Source of the DNA: Ustilaginoidea virens
Lineage: Eukaryota; Ascomycota; Sordariomycetes; Hypocreales; Clavicipitaceae
DNA length: 64,000 bases
NCBI RefSeq assembly: GCF_000687475.1
Contig: NC_057319.1
Coordinates: forward strand, 1,240,001 to 1,304,000
Reading direction: 5' to 3'
Below, piece by piece: positions 20,934 to 33,891 of the stretch. The translations under genes were made by a program, and so were the position numbers. Position 1 is the first letter of the stretch. Each line of letters opens with the position of its first letter. The notes beneath the pieces were generated by a model, which ran no database searches, was not told where the DNA came from, and saw nothing but the letters and a program-made list of their open reading frames with translations.

Positions 20934-23900
20934 CTATCCGAGGTCTCCAAAGCGATAAGAGCCCCTTTCTGGTCTTCGCAGCGTTGCGCTTCGCCTTATG
21001 CTTTCCATCCAGACGGAGTCATCTAGCATGTTGCGGGCGTCTGTTGCGCTTACAATGCTTCCGTTGCGGCTCGATGGAGAGGCAGGCTGCGGATCGGTCC
21101 CGGGCTCGTCGAGCTCGAAGCTGAAGGCGGAAACGCTGCCCTGACGCGTACTAGCAGACTGGCCTAGTTGGGGCTGACTGAGTGGGTGTTGATGTTCCGC
21201 GTCACCAAGAGTAAGGTCTGTCGGGCTGCAAGTCGCTAGTTTCCCGTCGCCTTCTCTGGCACTCAGCTGCGTCCAGCGTGGTTCCTCGCCCAAGGGATTG
21301 CCGTCCCTTTGCTTCACCTGGTCGCTGAATTCGTCGTCGACCAGGATGTGGGGTATTTGAAGTTGCGGAATCGTCGTCAGGCGGGACGCGTACTTGTTTC
21401 TCATGTGTTTCTTGAATTGTCGTGACCAGTACCTGCGAGTAGATGCTATCAGTCTTGGGATACTTCTGCTGGCAGCATGGATGCTCTCGTCAAGTTATCA
21501 AGAGCGAAAAAAACGGTACACCTTTACCGCCATCAAGTTGGAGGAGAATGCCGCCCTTACGCACAGTGTATCAAAGAACCCTTGCACAACTTTCCGTCGG
21601 ATCTCTTCATCGACGCGTTGCAACCGTGCCCGTCGACGGAGAAATTCTTCGAGCCTGTATCATCTCAGTCCTCGCCATCCCGTACATTGATACACGCGCA
21701 ACAACTTACTTCAAGCTCTTGCTGTCATTGATAATGTTGTAATGAGCAAGAATGAACAATACGTCTGTGAAAGCTATGCCTTTATCTGGATCAGCAGACA
21801 CCAGCACTTCCCCGAAGAAGATGTTGAACCGCCGGCGTCGCTCGCGTATCTTGTCCACATCAAGTTGCGCCAATCGCTGGTTCAGTCTGTCAATGTTGAT
21901 GTCGTTGTTGTTGTGCAGATTCGTCGTCGTAGCGAAACACGTGTGACGCGTCGACTCGGGGCCGTCTCGCACATCTTCCAGGATCTGCGCGATGGAATCC
22001 TCGGGTTGGTAGATTCTCATCTGGAACACCCCGGAGAGTTCTCCCAGGAGCCGTGGAAACTGCTCCTTGGAAATGAAGCCTGTTCCTGCTGGATCGACGC
22101 TCCGCCAGGCCTCCTTGAAACGCCGTATTTCATCTCGATCAACCACCGCCATACCGCTCGAGCGTTGGTAGACATAGCTGAAGCTCTCGTAGATGAGCGA
22201 AACAAAGAGATTCACAAAGATGTACATGCTAACGATATTCCAAGCGACGAACAGAAAGCGCGCCCACGCTTTGCTGCCACAGTCGCTGTCAAAGAATCTC
22301 TCCTCTTCGACGCACAACGGCGGTCGAATCGATGCATAATCCTCCATGATCTGATTCCATCCCTCGCCTAAGCTCATCCTGAAGAGCAGGATAAGCGCTT
22401 TCGGGACGCTTCGGAAGTTTATGTCGGCAGTCTCGTTATCACCAAACCGAGTGAGGCTGAATGCCTGCGTCAAGGCGATGCCAAAGACAAGGAAGATGAC
22501 CAGCCACGTTGCAAGCAAGTTGCTTATGATTGGCAAGCTAGCTGCTGCGGTTTTGAAGAGCTGGTCCAGTGCATCGTTCCGCGGTATCAGAAGCAAAACC
22601 ATGGCGACAAGGAAAAACTTGTGGAATTGAACGGATGCTTCTGCTCTGGCGTTGGCCATCATCAGCGCCACGGTGGCCACGAAAGACCCTGATCCGCAGA
22701 CAAGTGAATAGAGATCCCAGGAACTTTTCCGAAACCTTGCCCATCCAAGGCCAACTATTCGAATGGCAACGTTGCTCAGATATATGGAAATTAGTATCAA
22801 GAATAGCGCCTCTCGAGTTTTGGACCACCAGAACGGCTCCGACCTGAACTCGATCATGAGAAGAAGCAGATGAAGGACTAAGACGATCGTAATGGCTTGG
22901 TACCACTTTCCGCGTTTCTCGATTGCTCTTTTGTGACACCACTTCTTCCACCACTTCTCGCTTTCCTTGTAGGAGCTCTTTGAGGGCGATATCTGGCGCA
23001 ACAACTTTCGAAGTTCCAGCCAAGAGCGCTGTTCCGCCGTGAGGAAGGCGACCCCTGTCTGCTCCGTATAGTTTCGCATGAAAACGGAAATGAACAGAGT
23101 GAGGACGAAAACGGTGGCCATGAGGTTGAACACAACGAAGAACAATGCGTTGCCCTGCGCAAACAGGTCCTGAGGTTGCATGCCCCGTCCCACAATGGCC
23201 TGCGCAGCAAATGAGACGTCCGTCCAGCCTTCTTGGCTGACAATTTGAAAAAGCGTGAACAGAGATGAGCCAAAGTCGTCAAAGTTTAAGTACGGATTCG
23301 AGGCGACGCGAGGAGCGAGCATCGGCCAGTTGTTACTGAAGGGAGTGCTGTTGTACTCGCCAAAGCATCCGCTCAGAGTGTCCATGTTGTTGGAGTCGTT
23401 GCACGACACCATGAGTCCAGCGAAGAGATTCAGTCCATAGATGGCAAAGGGGATCAGTAGTGACAGGGAGATTAGAGCTGCCTGTCCAGATTGCGTTAGC
23501 TCTTTGCTGACAAGTACGGTCCTGATATTTTGAGCAACCAAGGCCTGGAAAGGCGCCTACTCACCCCTATCAACTTCCACCAGCCGACAATGATTAATGA
23601 GTGGAATGTGTCTCTGGCACTGTCGCTAACATTGAGCAAACGAAGAGCTCGCAAGGCCTTGAACGCGCCGACGGCTCTGGGTATAGCCCCATCATTGATC
23701 AAGAGTGTCACAACGTTGATCCATAACGTCACAAGCACAATGCCGTCAATCATGCCCCATGAACTCCGCAAATACGCATTTGGCGTCCAAAACAGCCCGT
23801 CCGCGATGATCTTGATCAATGCTTCGACGGTGAAAACAGACGTAAAGGCCAAATCAGTCCAGACGTACCAGTTCCATGTGTTTAGGGGGTGTTGTTCCCT

Positions 23901-26900
23901 GTATCCCTTCTGATAGAGTGGCGTAGTGACGCAAGCTAAAATAACCATGGCAGCTACGACTGCATACACAAACGCCGAAAAGGTGTGCCAGAGTATCTTG
24001 TTAGGCTCCACGCCGTCGAATCTTTCGTGTCCTCTGGCGGGACCTACGATCCTCTGACACGCGCGTCGTAAGAAGTGCTTGGGCTTGAAGATGTATAGCG
24101 AGTCATTGTACCGTGGATGACGGGCAAGATACTCTCGCTGGGCTTTTCGTCTGGCCGCCGTCGCTGAGACGGCTTGTCGAGCCATTTGACGTGGATCAAG
24201 AGTGTCGTTTGGGCCGTCGAATCGAATATTGGCGTAGAACGGATTTGGATCTTTATCCTGCGTATTGACGAGTCGCTTCCACAACGTTGCAACTATGCCT
24301 GGCTTCGCATTATCGCTGAATAGATTGGTCGCGCTTCGTTGGGAAGCATTGCCTGCATTATCTTGCAGGGCATCTGAAGTGTGGTCGTCAAGAAAATCAC
24401 GGACCACGGCATCTTTCAAAAGCATTTCCATCATTGCGGGCCCATAGTCGAGCGGATCTCGGCGCCGACGAGCCCTCCCGAGGCTGAAGATTGTCGACAG
24501 AGTCAGGTGGCTAGGATTATGTCCCAGTTCTTTCCTTTGAAGAAAGGCTTTGACTTGTTCCAGTCTCTTCTCATCCTCCGATACATCAAAGTTTTCCTGG
24601 ATAACGGCAATAAACATATTGATCAAGATGAAGAAGGAGAGTATAAACCAGCCAATGAGAAATATTGCTCCGATCCAAGCAGTGTGATACACCTTAGTAA
24701 ACGACGTGACTGAATATAAAATATCCGTCCAATTTTCGCTGGACAGAATCTGGTACATACCAAGGAAAGAGTTATATATAGTGAAGAACGAGATCCTGAC
24801 GAGTGAGCCATCTTTATATGTGGGTAATAGCCCGCGGAACAATTGTGCAGCGAAGATGGCGACTAAAAAAGTCATGAGAAACACGAACAGCATCAAGTTC
24901 GCGATACCGGCCGCGTTCCCCAACACGAGTAAAATCAGTTTGCGAGTCACTGGAATTGCCAGCACAACCCGGTACACCCGGAGAATCTGGAAAACTGTGA
25001 GCCACTGGTACGTTCGAGTGCCTGGAATTGGCGGTATGAGTATGATTCCCGTAACGATTGCCAGGAAAAGGTCAAATAAGTTGCGCCAGCTGCGGTGAAA
25101 TTTTCGCCAGTCTGAGCCGATTCGAAGGAGGATTTCTACGTCCAGGGCAATGGTTGTTATGACCTCCGCCACAGTGATGAATTTCTCCCTGGAGGGAGAC
25201 ATTTTGGAGCTTCGAAAGGACTGACAAACCAATCCAAACGTGATGACTAGAACCCAAAAAATGGAAAGCTTCTCATATAACCTCTGCAGTGGCGAGGGTC
25301 TGCAAACGCGTTCCCCTTGCCGAGGTTGAACTGGAGGCTCGATATCTGCAGTGAAGGCGCTTGACTTGCTCTCCTCGCGAATCACTTGAAATGACGACGT
25401 TATTACAGCTATGAGAAGATTTGTGAGCCATAACAACATGATCATTATTCCAGCTCCAAAGAATAAAGCGGCTTGTAGATAGTCTGACGCCATTGTACGA
25501 TACATCAAGTCGGAATATGTATTAGCGCTCATAATGACAAAGACGAGCTCCAAAGAGTTGGCGATGTTGTCGAAATTGACGGTTCCGTTGTAAGGGTTGT
25601 GTTGCTCCAGGCAAATGGATCCACGAGGGCAAATGAAGCCTTTACCGTCTCGGGTGCCGTTGGAAAGATTGTCCAATGAACCGACTGTGCCAAACTTTAC
25701 CCAGGGCAAGATTTTCCCTGTCTGGTTGTCCAAGTATCCTCCGCAAAACTCCATGTCATTAGTGTAGGAGGCCGAAAAGTTCTTGGGGTCCAGAGGATCT
25801 AGCCAGACACATTGGCGGCTCAGACTAGATTTGAAGCTCTGGATGCCGATAATGGCAAAGAGAAGCCAGAAAAAGCCTAACAGGAAAGCAATCCGGACAA
25901 GCAGCGGAGCAGCTTTTTTAAGACTTCTTAGAATGATCTAGAACCAAGTCAATAAGCGGATGAAATGAAGAATGCAGATTGCAGACGCAGTGGTAGAGGC
26001 CGGGTGTCTCTTACCGCGGTACCGTGGGTCAACGCCAATAGTCGCAAAATCCGAAGGCAGCTTAGCATTTTGAATATGTACAAGCGATGCTGGCTTTCAA
26101 CACCAGCAAGACCCAGAACAAGCGAGATCCAAAATGACACCACAGCGACAAAATCCAGGCGATTAAAGGAACGTCGCAGAAACGCCCGACGAGCGAGCTG
26201 GTAGCGTTGATGTTCCTCGACCGTTGAAGGCAATGATTGCTGGCCCTGCATGATTGTTGTGAATGAACGGGAGAATGCTGATTGTTGTGGTTCGGCCTGC
26301 CGCATTTCTTTCACGGATTTTTGCCGCTGTGGTCTGAACGCAACCTTGTATTGTTCGGCAAGCGCAGCTCGAATGCCTCTTTTCCGATCTATCGTGCTGT
26401 ATTCGGCAGCATTGAGTAAAAAGCCGGATACAATAATGCGGGCGATGAGTTCTAGGGTGAATACAATGAAGAGTCCGAGGAAGATCCAGTCTACAGGTTG
26501 TCTTCCCCATCGGTCCGGCCGCGCATTGCCTTGAAGAAAAACATTAGGACCAGACTCTACAGCCAAAAGTAGGGTCTGTAGGACAATGAGAAGCAGAATA
26601 AATGGCTCTGTATAAGGATTGACTAATACTTCACACAGCCACAAGCGAATGGGGCTGTCAGGGGAAAAGAAGCCCAGCGAGCGGCCTTTGAGAAGATTAG
26701 GTGGGGGGTCGTTTCCTGCGAGCTCTCGAGTTTGATGTAAGATCTCTCTTTTCTCGGGGCCCGCTTGACGTGTCTGTGACTGATACGAGTTATCGGCTAG
26801 CATTGAAATAGCAGGGCTTCCATCTCGGTCACGAATAAAAGATTGTCTAGAAGCGAAAGACTGCTGTCTCGAAGGTCGGTGATCGATCGATTCGCTTTCG

Positions 26901-27610
26901 CCACTTATGTTGACAACTCTTTGTGACATGGCCCTTACAATTGACCCTGCTCGATGAAGGGCGCCAGAGGTGGAATTCGCTCGAGACGCTCGACACTCGT
27001 CCGGATTTAGCATTTGACCATACCCATGTTGCCGACCGCGCGAGGGCTCAAACGAAGCCTCGGGATTGTGCTCAAGACTAAGTGGCCGACCAGCTTGGGT
27101 AGTATTGCTGTTGCCTAGATCCGATACGGTTTGAAAGCTGCTCCGACCTTGGTCATGGCCGTCCCGGAGTAAGGAACCTGATATTGATTGAGCGCCAGCT
27201 GTAAGGGGCATTCGGTCGGAGTCATCGCAGTCAGTATTTGCAGCATCTTCGACGTATGGCGATTCTTCAAATATGCCGACTGCGCGCGATGACCGATTCA
27301 GTTCTTCGGGAAAGGAAGACGGAAATTCAGCCGGTAGGGCAGCTTGCAATGCTGTGGGATCAATAGGCGAGCCGGTCGCACTCCTGCTAGGCGATAAGTT
27401 TTGAGACGTATACCAATATGCCGAATCACGAGAGGCCCCAGCAGACTCCGGCGTATTCTTGTCCATGCTCTCGTCCGGCTGCATTGCGTCAAGAATATTG
27501 GGCCGTTGTTGAGCTCCGGAATCATTTCGGGGCGCAGATGGCAAGTATTCCATAGGGATTGATTGTCGTTGTCGAGGCTGACGATCCCCATCGGCGGGAT
27601 TTGGACTCAT
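20934..27610 (-). CDS. CCH1: High-affinity voltage-gated calcium channel alpha subunit
   Basis: Five minus-strand exons: 27610-26015, 25937-23565, 23481-21710, 21654-21565 and 21432-20934 (2,109 aa). A long disordered N-terminus (about 310 residues) precedes four six-helix repeats. Pore segments read SANTYSDLM (I), SSENWTDIL (II), SQEGWTDVS (III) and SLGEGWNQI (IV), so the selectivity filter is Asn-Glu-Glu-Glu as I see it. S4 segments with regular Arg are visible (LSCLRILRLLALTH, FKALRALRLL). After repeat IV comes an EF-hand-like region (FKEAWRSVDPAGTGFISKEQF). CCH1 works with MID1 in the plasma membrane for Ca2+ uptake under stress. A 20-nt apparent intron at 23564-23545 was rejected for an 83-nt intron (23564-23482) that restores GAALISLSLLIPFAIYG-type sequence. 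Confidence 0.95.
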
Positions 27611-28295
27611 ACGCGTGTCGTTGGCAGACTCAAATAGTGTCCGGATACCGGATTGTCAAAGGGCATCACCAATGTAAAATTCTACGAGCGAAAACGTTGA
27701 CAGAGACTGACGGCATGATCATTTGTCGTGGTTGGCAGGCGGAGGCTGCGTTTCGAAGTGTTGCTACTAAAGTGAGAGATGTCTATATAATTCTGTTGGC
27801 GTTTTCATCATATCGCAATCGGAAGTAGAGCGCGCAAATCGAGTGTCTATGGAGCCAGTCCACGTAAAAGTCGCTGATGCCGTGATGTTGTGTGTGATGC
27901 TGAAGACGTTGAAATACGGGGCGTGAAATAGGCTAATGCTTACGTCGTGACAACGCCTGCGTTTTGGTGCCATCAGACGTTAGATGATGCCTGGCTGGCC
28001 TGGCACATACATACGTTGACCTGTTCTCCGTCCCTGCCGTTGACCTTAAAAGGTACATGTGGAGGTACCTTATAGGCACGTTAGCGAGTGCTGACTCCCT
28101 GGTGCATACTCCGTAGTGGCGAAGCGCTCCGGGAAGACGCGTGCTTGCGAACCAAACAACATGAACGCCCTTGTCCCTTTTGGCCATCAATTTCAACCTC
28201 CAACTTGGCACCTGACAAGGTGTGAAGCTGCTACATTCCACCAATTGTTCCGCTCAACCTCGTGCACTTTCCAGCAGTAAGAGCGAGTTTTCGAT
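27611..28295. promoter_or_regulatory. Divergent promoter region of CCH1 and the PHD-finger gene
   Basis: These 685 bases lie between two divergent starts. No ORF with a domain and no strong repeat was seen. Confidence 0.45.
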
Positions 28296-30134
28296 ATGCC
28301 TTCGCGCAAAAGAGGGATGGAAGACCCTCTTGGCACTGGAGAGAATGAAACGTCGCCGCTTTTACAGCAGATTCGAAACATGTGGCAGTTTGCAAACTTG
28401 TGTCAGTGGATTTACATTTTTGGCAAGGCTGCGAAAGTTGATGACTCTGTGGACATTGAGGTGACATTGACAGTCTTTGTTCCTTGTTTGTTTTTGTATG
28501 AAGGCTCATCGACCAAATTCAGGAAATCGAGGCGGAATGTCTGAACCCACAATCAGCTAAGCTTTCTAATATTGCCTTGGCCCTACTAAAGCTTGTATCG
28601 TCACACCGCGGACTGAAGTGAGCGTTCCGACACGATCACATTGCGGGATCTGGAAGGCTAACCCTCTGCTCAAGCCACGAGATTCTTGATCAACAGCTTC
28701 GCAAACAATACATTGCTAATGCTCCCGACCAAAATCCCTTTGGTGACGAGGCTAATCCCGTATCATTTGCTAACCTAAGTGTCATTACCAAAGTATGGAA
28801 TTGTTTGATCCTTCAGCTTTGGGCTCTTTTTTAATAACCACCATGCTACATAGATCAAAATTCTGCAAAAGTTAACCCAATGGACTATGATGTATCCCGA
28901 AAGAATACGAGAACGGATGGAAGAACAAAAGGACAACGAGCAAATCAACTGGGTACATTGCCAGTCCTGCATATCCCTCAATAGCTCTCTCGATACTCCG
29001 TATTTTGGCTGATGCAGGATGTAGCGTATCGAGCCCTTTGGGTGGGACCATGAGGACCGTATCTACTTCGTCTTGGACGACAATAGGATATATCGACTCA
29101 CACAGCCAAACATCAATGCGCAGTCCAACCTCGGTAAAAGAAAACATTCTCGAGGCGGCCGTCGACCTGGCAAGAGACGGCGCATTGTTTCCCCGAGCGA
29201 AACCGAACATGCTGGAAGCATAGATGACGGACATGTTGCAGGATTGGAATCAGCTGATGACGTCGTTGGTGGCGTATGGGAGTGTGTTGCCGTCACCTTG
29301 GAAGAGACACGGGTCTTTCTAAATTCGCTAAACAGAACGCGGGATGAAAACGAAAAAATTTTGCGGGAACGAGTGGAAAAGCATTTATTGCCAATCTTGG
29401 AAAAGCAGGAGGAAGCAATGAAACGGAGACAACAACAACGTGAACGGGAGCGAATCAACTTGGCGAAAATGGCCAACGCGAAGAGATCAAGCCGCATAGC
29501 TCTCAAGCTGGAAAAGCAAAAACAAGACGAAGAGGAAAGAGAACAATATCGGCAGCAACTCGAGGCTGAAAAAGCTCAGCAACGCGAAATTCTTTCTCAG
29601 CAGAAAGCCAGTGAAGAACGGGACTTCAGAATGTTTTCTCGTCAACGGCGTCTGAAGGAGAGAGAACTCCGTAGGATGCGATATGCTGAGGAACTGGCCC
29701 AGCTCTCGGAGGACAGCAAAAACGCCCAAGAGACGCCACGTGTCTCAGAGCGGCAACTGGTGGCCGAAATAGAGAAGAAAAGACAAGCAATGAGAGCCAT
29801 TCAACTGGAGGAAGAGGACTGGGTCTTTGACTGTAAATGTGGCCTCTACGGTCAGATTGATGATGGCACTCACAGCCTGGCTTGTGAAAGATGCAACATC
29901 TGGCAGCATAGCAGCTGTCTTGGAATCAGCGAGAAGGAAGCTGAGAAACCCGACTTCCGCTTCGTTTGCACTTCTTGCGATCGCCGAGAAACTGAAAACT
30001 GCAAGACATCAAAGACCATCATCAAGCTCAAAGTTCCACCCGCTAAAGGATCAGCCATGCCAGCAGAACATCAATACGACTCGGAGATAAGCCAACCCGG
30101 CGAGTTGCGGACAGCAGAGAATCATCTTTCCTAG
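28296..30134 (+). CDS. DDT/WHIM-type chromatin protein with C-terminal PHD finger
   Basis: Five exons: 28296-28460, 28523-28617, 28675-28792, 28854-28952 and 29025-30134 (528 aa). Residues about 25-160 (RNMWQFANLCQWIYIFG, DEANPVSFANLSVITKIKILQKL, MMYPERIRERM) resemble the DDT plus WHIM-like region of ISWI-associated remodelling subunits such as RSF1/CECR2. RIEPFGWDHEDRIYFVLDDNRIYR follows. The middle (about 290-420) is a highly charged coiled coil. A PHD finger at about 430-480 has the Cys4-His-Cys3 pattern (CKCG, CERCNIWQHSSC, CTSC). It is predicted to be nuclear and to read histone H3 tails for a remodelling or deacetylase complex. The last intron acceptor was taken at GTAG before 29025 because an in-frame TAG precedes it. 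Confidence 0.85.
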
Positions 30135-31951
30135 CATCGTCGTAACGAGGCACAAAACTTCAGAAACCTGCTTCCTGCGCACAACATGCAAGCACTTACG
30201 GCGCATTCCCCTCTTGCAGCAATACTGCTAATGTTAACATACTTACCTCGAGCTATTATTTATCCAAGACCCCAGCGCCTGTTCACGCGGAGACTATCTC
30301 TGCATCACATTTATCTATCGGGAATGAACTTTTCTTGGCGTCCTGCTTCCCGCAAAATCATTGCACAGTCCGCATTTCAAGTTTCATGGCTGGGATGTGT
30401 TTATATAGCACCGCAACTCCTAAAGTTAGCAATGACGAAACCTAAATCGTCCAACCACGAACGTGACGTCGAAAAGGCAGAGACTTTCATTCAATATTGA
30501 ACCACAAAGTCAGGGCTTGGACTTCGTCAACGTTCAAAGCCCATTGAACAGGGTGACTGCTCTGAACGGGAACGATGCAAATTCTACTGAACACTGCTGG
30601 ACAGGAAGCAGCTCTAGTCCAAGAAGTCGGCAAAAGCTGGCGACCGAGGGCCATTTACTTGCCAACACATGTCTTCGCAAGCTAGATCCGTAACCAAGGG
30701 GCAGACACCAACACTCAGCCTCGAACCTGCTGCGTCAGAATTAGATAAGATCCGTCGGGTACAACACGTGGATTAGTTGAAGTTAAGGCGCCATATTTTT
30801 ATCAAAAAGGAGGTTTCCGGATTTTGACCGGACGGAAAAGACGATAGGTCAAGGCGCCGACGCAATATTGGTGGTAGTCTTACTCCATTAGACATCCCTA
30901 TGTTGACGGACAATTATAGCTCCTGGTTTCGCAACTTCAGAGGGACCGCATCGGCTGAATGTGGGCCAAGGGGGTACATCATGTGTAAACACTGACCTCG
31001 CTTAACTCTAAAGCTATGTAGAAAACCAACTCTGTCAAAGGCAGCTTAGCAGATCTGAAGCGAGGCAAAGCGAGGCGTTTCACTTGCTGTGAGCAACTTG
31101 CGGCCAAAGTGTCACAGCACTGAATTCTCCCAGCGCTTCTATGTTTGAAGTACATGCTATGACTTGGACGAAAAACAACACGCCTTGATGCTCTCCGGAC
31201 GCGATGAATGGCTCCAAACAAGGGGCCCAGCGAGGACCAGTTCTTGGCACCCTAAGCAGACACACTGATCGCATGGTGATCTGATCCACGTTACACAACC
31301 CACCACGGTCTATCCTTTGATGCCGCATGCGGCAGAACCTGTTTCCTGGATATAATCTGATTCACATGGGGTCATCGAGATAAAGAGAGAATCGCATCAA
31401 GGTCCGGTCATGGAATTGCTTGCGCAAAAGATTCGTGGCAAGTCAAATACTCCTTAATCCCGGCGTCAAGCCAACTGGAACGACTTTCAGTATCAGGCCT
31501 CTCATCAACAACAACAACAATTACAAGATTGCACATAAATTTATGAACATTTTCTTTTCCAACCTCGGAATGCAGACTGTATGAGGTCGTCTCGCGCCAT
31601 TTAAGTAAGTCCAAAATCCGCGAACTTGCCGTTTGACGCCATCAAACTGTTTTCTTCTTCTTCGTCTTCCTTTTTCTATTTTTTTCCTTGTCCAAACTTT
31701 TACCGCCTTTTCAGGCGTGAGGCAAAGATAACATGACTTCCAAGGGAAAGTCATTGACGACATCAACAGAAGCGGAAATGAGGAGAAACTGACTGAAAGA
31801 TTGCATTTCTACAGAGAACGAACGCTACTGCAGATTCAAGTCCCCGTTCCCAGCAAAGGCGGAATCTTTACGTGCAAAGTACCAGTTCTGTAAGCAGATT
31901 TGTATTGGACAGTCAAAGGGGAACTTTACATCTACTAACCCTTTCTCCCAG
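30135..31951. other. 1.8-kb stretch between PHD gene and HMG-box gene; probably includes 5' part of the latter
   Basis: A likely intron with a perfect TACTAAC branch site and CCCAG acceptor ends at 31951, so at least one upstream exon of the HMG-box gene should lie in 31.7-31.9 kb. A candidate segment 31814-31889 is in phase, but no start ATG could be linked to it. The rest shows no supported gene. Confidence 0.5.
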
Positions 31952-33229
31952 TTCATAGACTTTATGTTTGACGAAGGCATCAATTTCCTCCTGCCTGCCT
32001 CGACAATGACAAATTGCTGGGTAAGGCAGGTCAACAGCAGAAGAAGATACGTGGTTTGCATTTGCCTAATGATCTTTTAGAGCCACAAGCAGCGTGACAA
32101 GCACAAGTTGTCGCCAGCGTCACGCATACGTGATGCCATAGGACCCGTTCGTAATGTCAAATTTGCGCCTAGAAAACGCACAGCGCAAGGCGGGGTTCCT
32201 CGAGGTCGAAGCAGGACACCGTTATCCGACTTGGATGACGACAAGCCACTCCTCTTGGAAAAAGCATTATCAGAATCGGCGGAGCAGTATCCAGAAGACT
32301 ATATTGACCCAGAGACTTATGTGAAACGCTCTGTCGAAGAACGACAGCAAAAGTCTTTGGAAGAGGGCAAAATATCTCGACCATTGAACTCGTACATGCT
32401 GTATAGAAAGGCATACCAGCAAGTAGCCCGGAAGGTGATAAGAAAAGACCAACAACAATCCGCGTCACAAACTGTTGGAACATCTTGGACGAAATTGGAG
32501 CATGATGACGTCAAATCAAGGTTTCGAGCGCTGGCGAAAATTGATCATCAAATGCACCACAAGGCGTTTCCTTCCTACAAGTATACTCCTACCCAAGGGA
32601 AAAATCCAAGAAATTCGCCTGAATCAAGGAAATTGCCGATTCCAGTTGAAGGCCAGCTCACACAGCAACCCGAGGACCAAGACATGGAGTTCGATTTGGC
32701 CATCAGTAGTACGGAGTTCACCTCTCCGACTTCAGAAGCGACCAAGCCGCTTCTGTCTCACGAGGACAGCATCAGTTGGTGGCAGGAAGAACACCAGAAT
32801 GTCGCCGCTCCATTTTCGCGTAACGGCGTTAGCTCCCACGGCTACGACGCTTACTTGATGCCAGACTCTGCCTGCTTCGACTCTCAGGCGGTTGACAGTT
32901 TTCAAGGGCATGGGCCTGTTCAGCTGTCTGTTCAAATAGCTCAACTCGCGCCTGGCCAATTAGAGGGCCTGGGCATGGAAAACTGCATAGATCCATCCCT
33001 TTTCTCCTCCACTGGGAGCTCGAGCTCTCCAGATTCCATTCGATACTCAGGATGGCAGCCTCAAGAGTCGATTACCAGCCAGGGTCTTACTTCCTTCATG
33101 TCCGATTTCATGGCAAGCCAGCCCTTCAACAATGGGTTTCCCAACCAAGACATTTGGCCGGCTGAGCAAGTGAGCGAACGAGTCATATACCCAGGATGGC
33201 AAGCAAGCTGCCGAGATAACGATGTTTGA
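31952..33229 (+). CDS. HMG-box transcription factor (Ste11/FMF-1-like), 5' end unresolved
   Basis: Exons seen are 31952-32020 and 32081-33229, joined by a 60-nt intron (GTAAGG, branch CCTAATG, TTTTAG). The first ATG in phase is 31964, giving 401 aa, but an upstream exon is likely. Numbered from it, the HMG box spans about residues 117-188: SRPLNSYMLYRKAYQQVARK, TVGTSWTKLEHDDVKSRF and FPSYKYTP. This pattern (RPLNSYMLYR and a YKYTP ending) fits the MATA_HMG/Ste11 subgroup that controls mating genes, rather than nucleosomal HMGB proteins. The C-terminal half is Ser/Gln/Pro-rich and may activate transcription. APN2 and SLA2, the usual neighbours of the mating-type locus, are absent, so this is not taken as MAT itself. 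Confidence 0.78.
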
Positions 33230-33891
33230 CCTCGGTTCTTTCCTTGCATAGCCATATGACTCTTCCCAGACTCTTCCCAGATTCTCCCATGTGTAGGGTT
33301 CTGCTGGGGAGACATTTGTTTCAGCATACCGGTGTATGCCTGACGTTCGTCATGTTGTCATCGCCAGTGCTTCAGCGTTCCTCAAGTCCTTGCATAGACG
33401 GCTGGTCTGTCTAGCAAGACCTGAGCATGGATATTTGTTCGTATGTAGCCGTTGGCATAGGCACCGACCTAGGTAGATAAACCGAATGATGATGATGCAT
33501 GTCAAAATCGAAATAGCGAATTGTAGGTAGCGCGAAGGTGTCTCCATTGCCGCAGTAACTAAATCAAAAGATCCGCCAGCATGAAGTCCAAGCGCCGGGA
33601 CAGCACACCTTGTCTCGGTCTACTAAGAATAACCTTTGATGGCGCCGAAACAGGCTCTTCCCGACCCGGATCCGGGACTTGTTGGGGGTCTATCTGGGTA
33701 CACCCCCTCTGCCCACACGGGGTGGGGTTCGCATAAGCTTATATGCTCAAGCTACATCGTTAACTCCGTGACATTTGACAGATGAGTAAGCAGCCCACCT
33801 GCGCTATGACCAGCTCCTCTTACGGAACTTGGCAACCAGCTTCAACAAGAAGAAAGAGTTCTACATTCTGCTCAACTGAGCTTGCCTTACC
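33230..33891. other. Gene-free stretch between HMG-box gene and EMC5
   Basis: These 662 bases hold the HMG-gene 3' region and the EMC5 promoter. Nothing else was recognised apart from a direct repeat of ACTCTTCCCAGA-like words near 33260-33285. Confidence 0.4.

Noticed and set aside
23545..23564. A 20-nt intron in CCH1
   Set aside because: It is shorter than any credible fungal intron. An 83-nt intron from the same donor to 23482 keeps phase, has a CTAAC branch and restores conserved membrane-segment sequence.
30186..30500. 104-residue hydrophobic ORF downstream of the PHD gene
   Set aside because: There is no recognisable domain or conserved pattern, and it lies in the expected 3' region. 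It may be chance.
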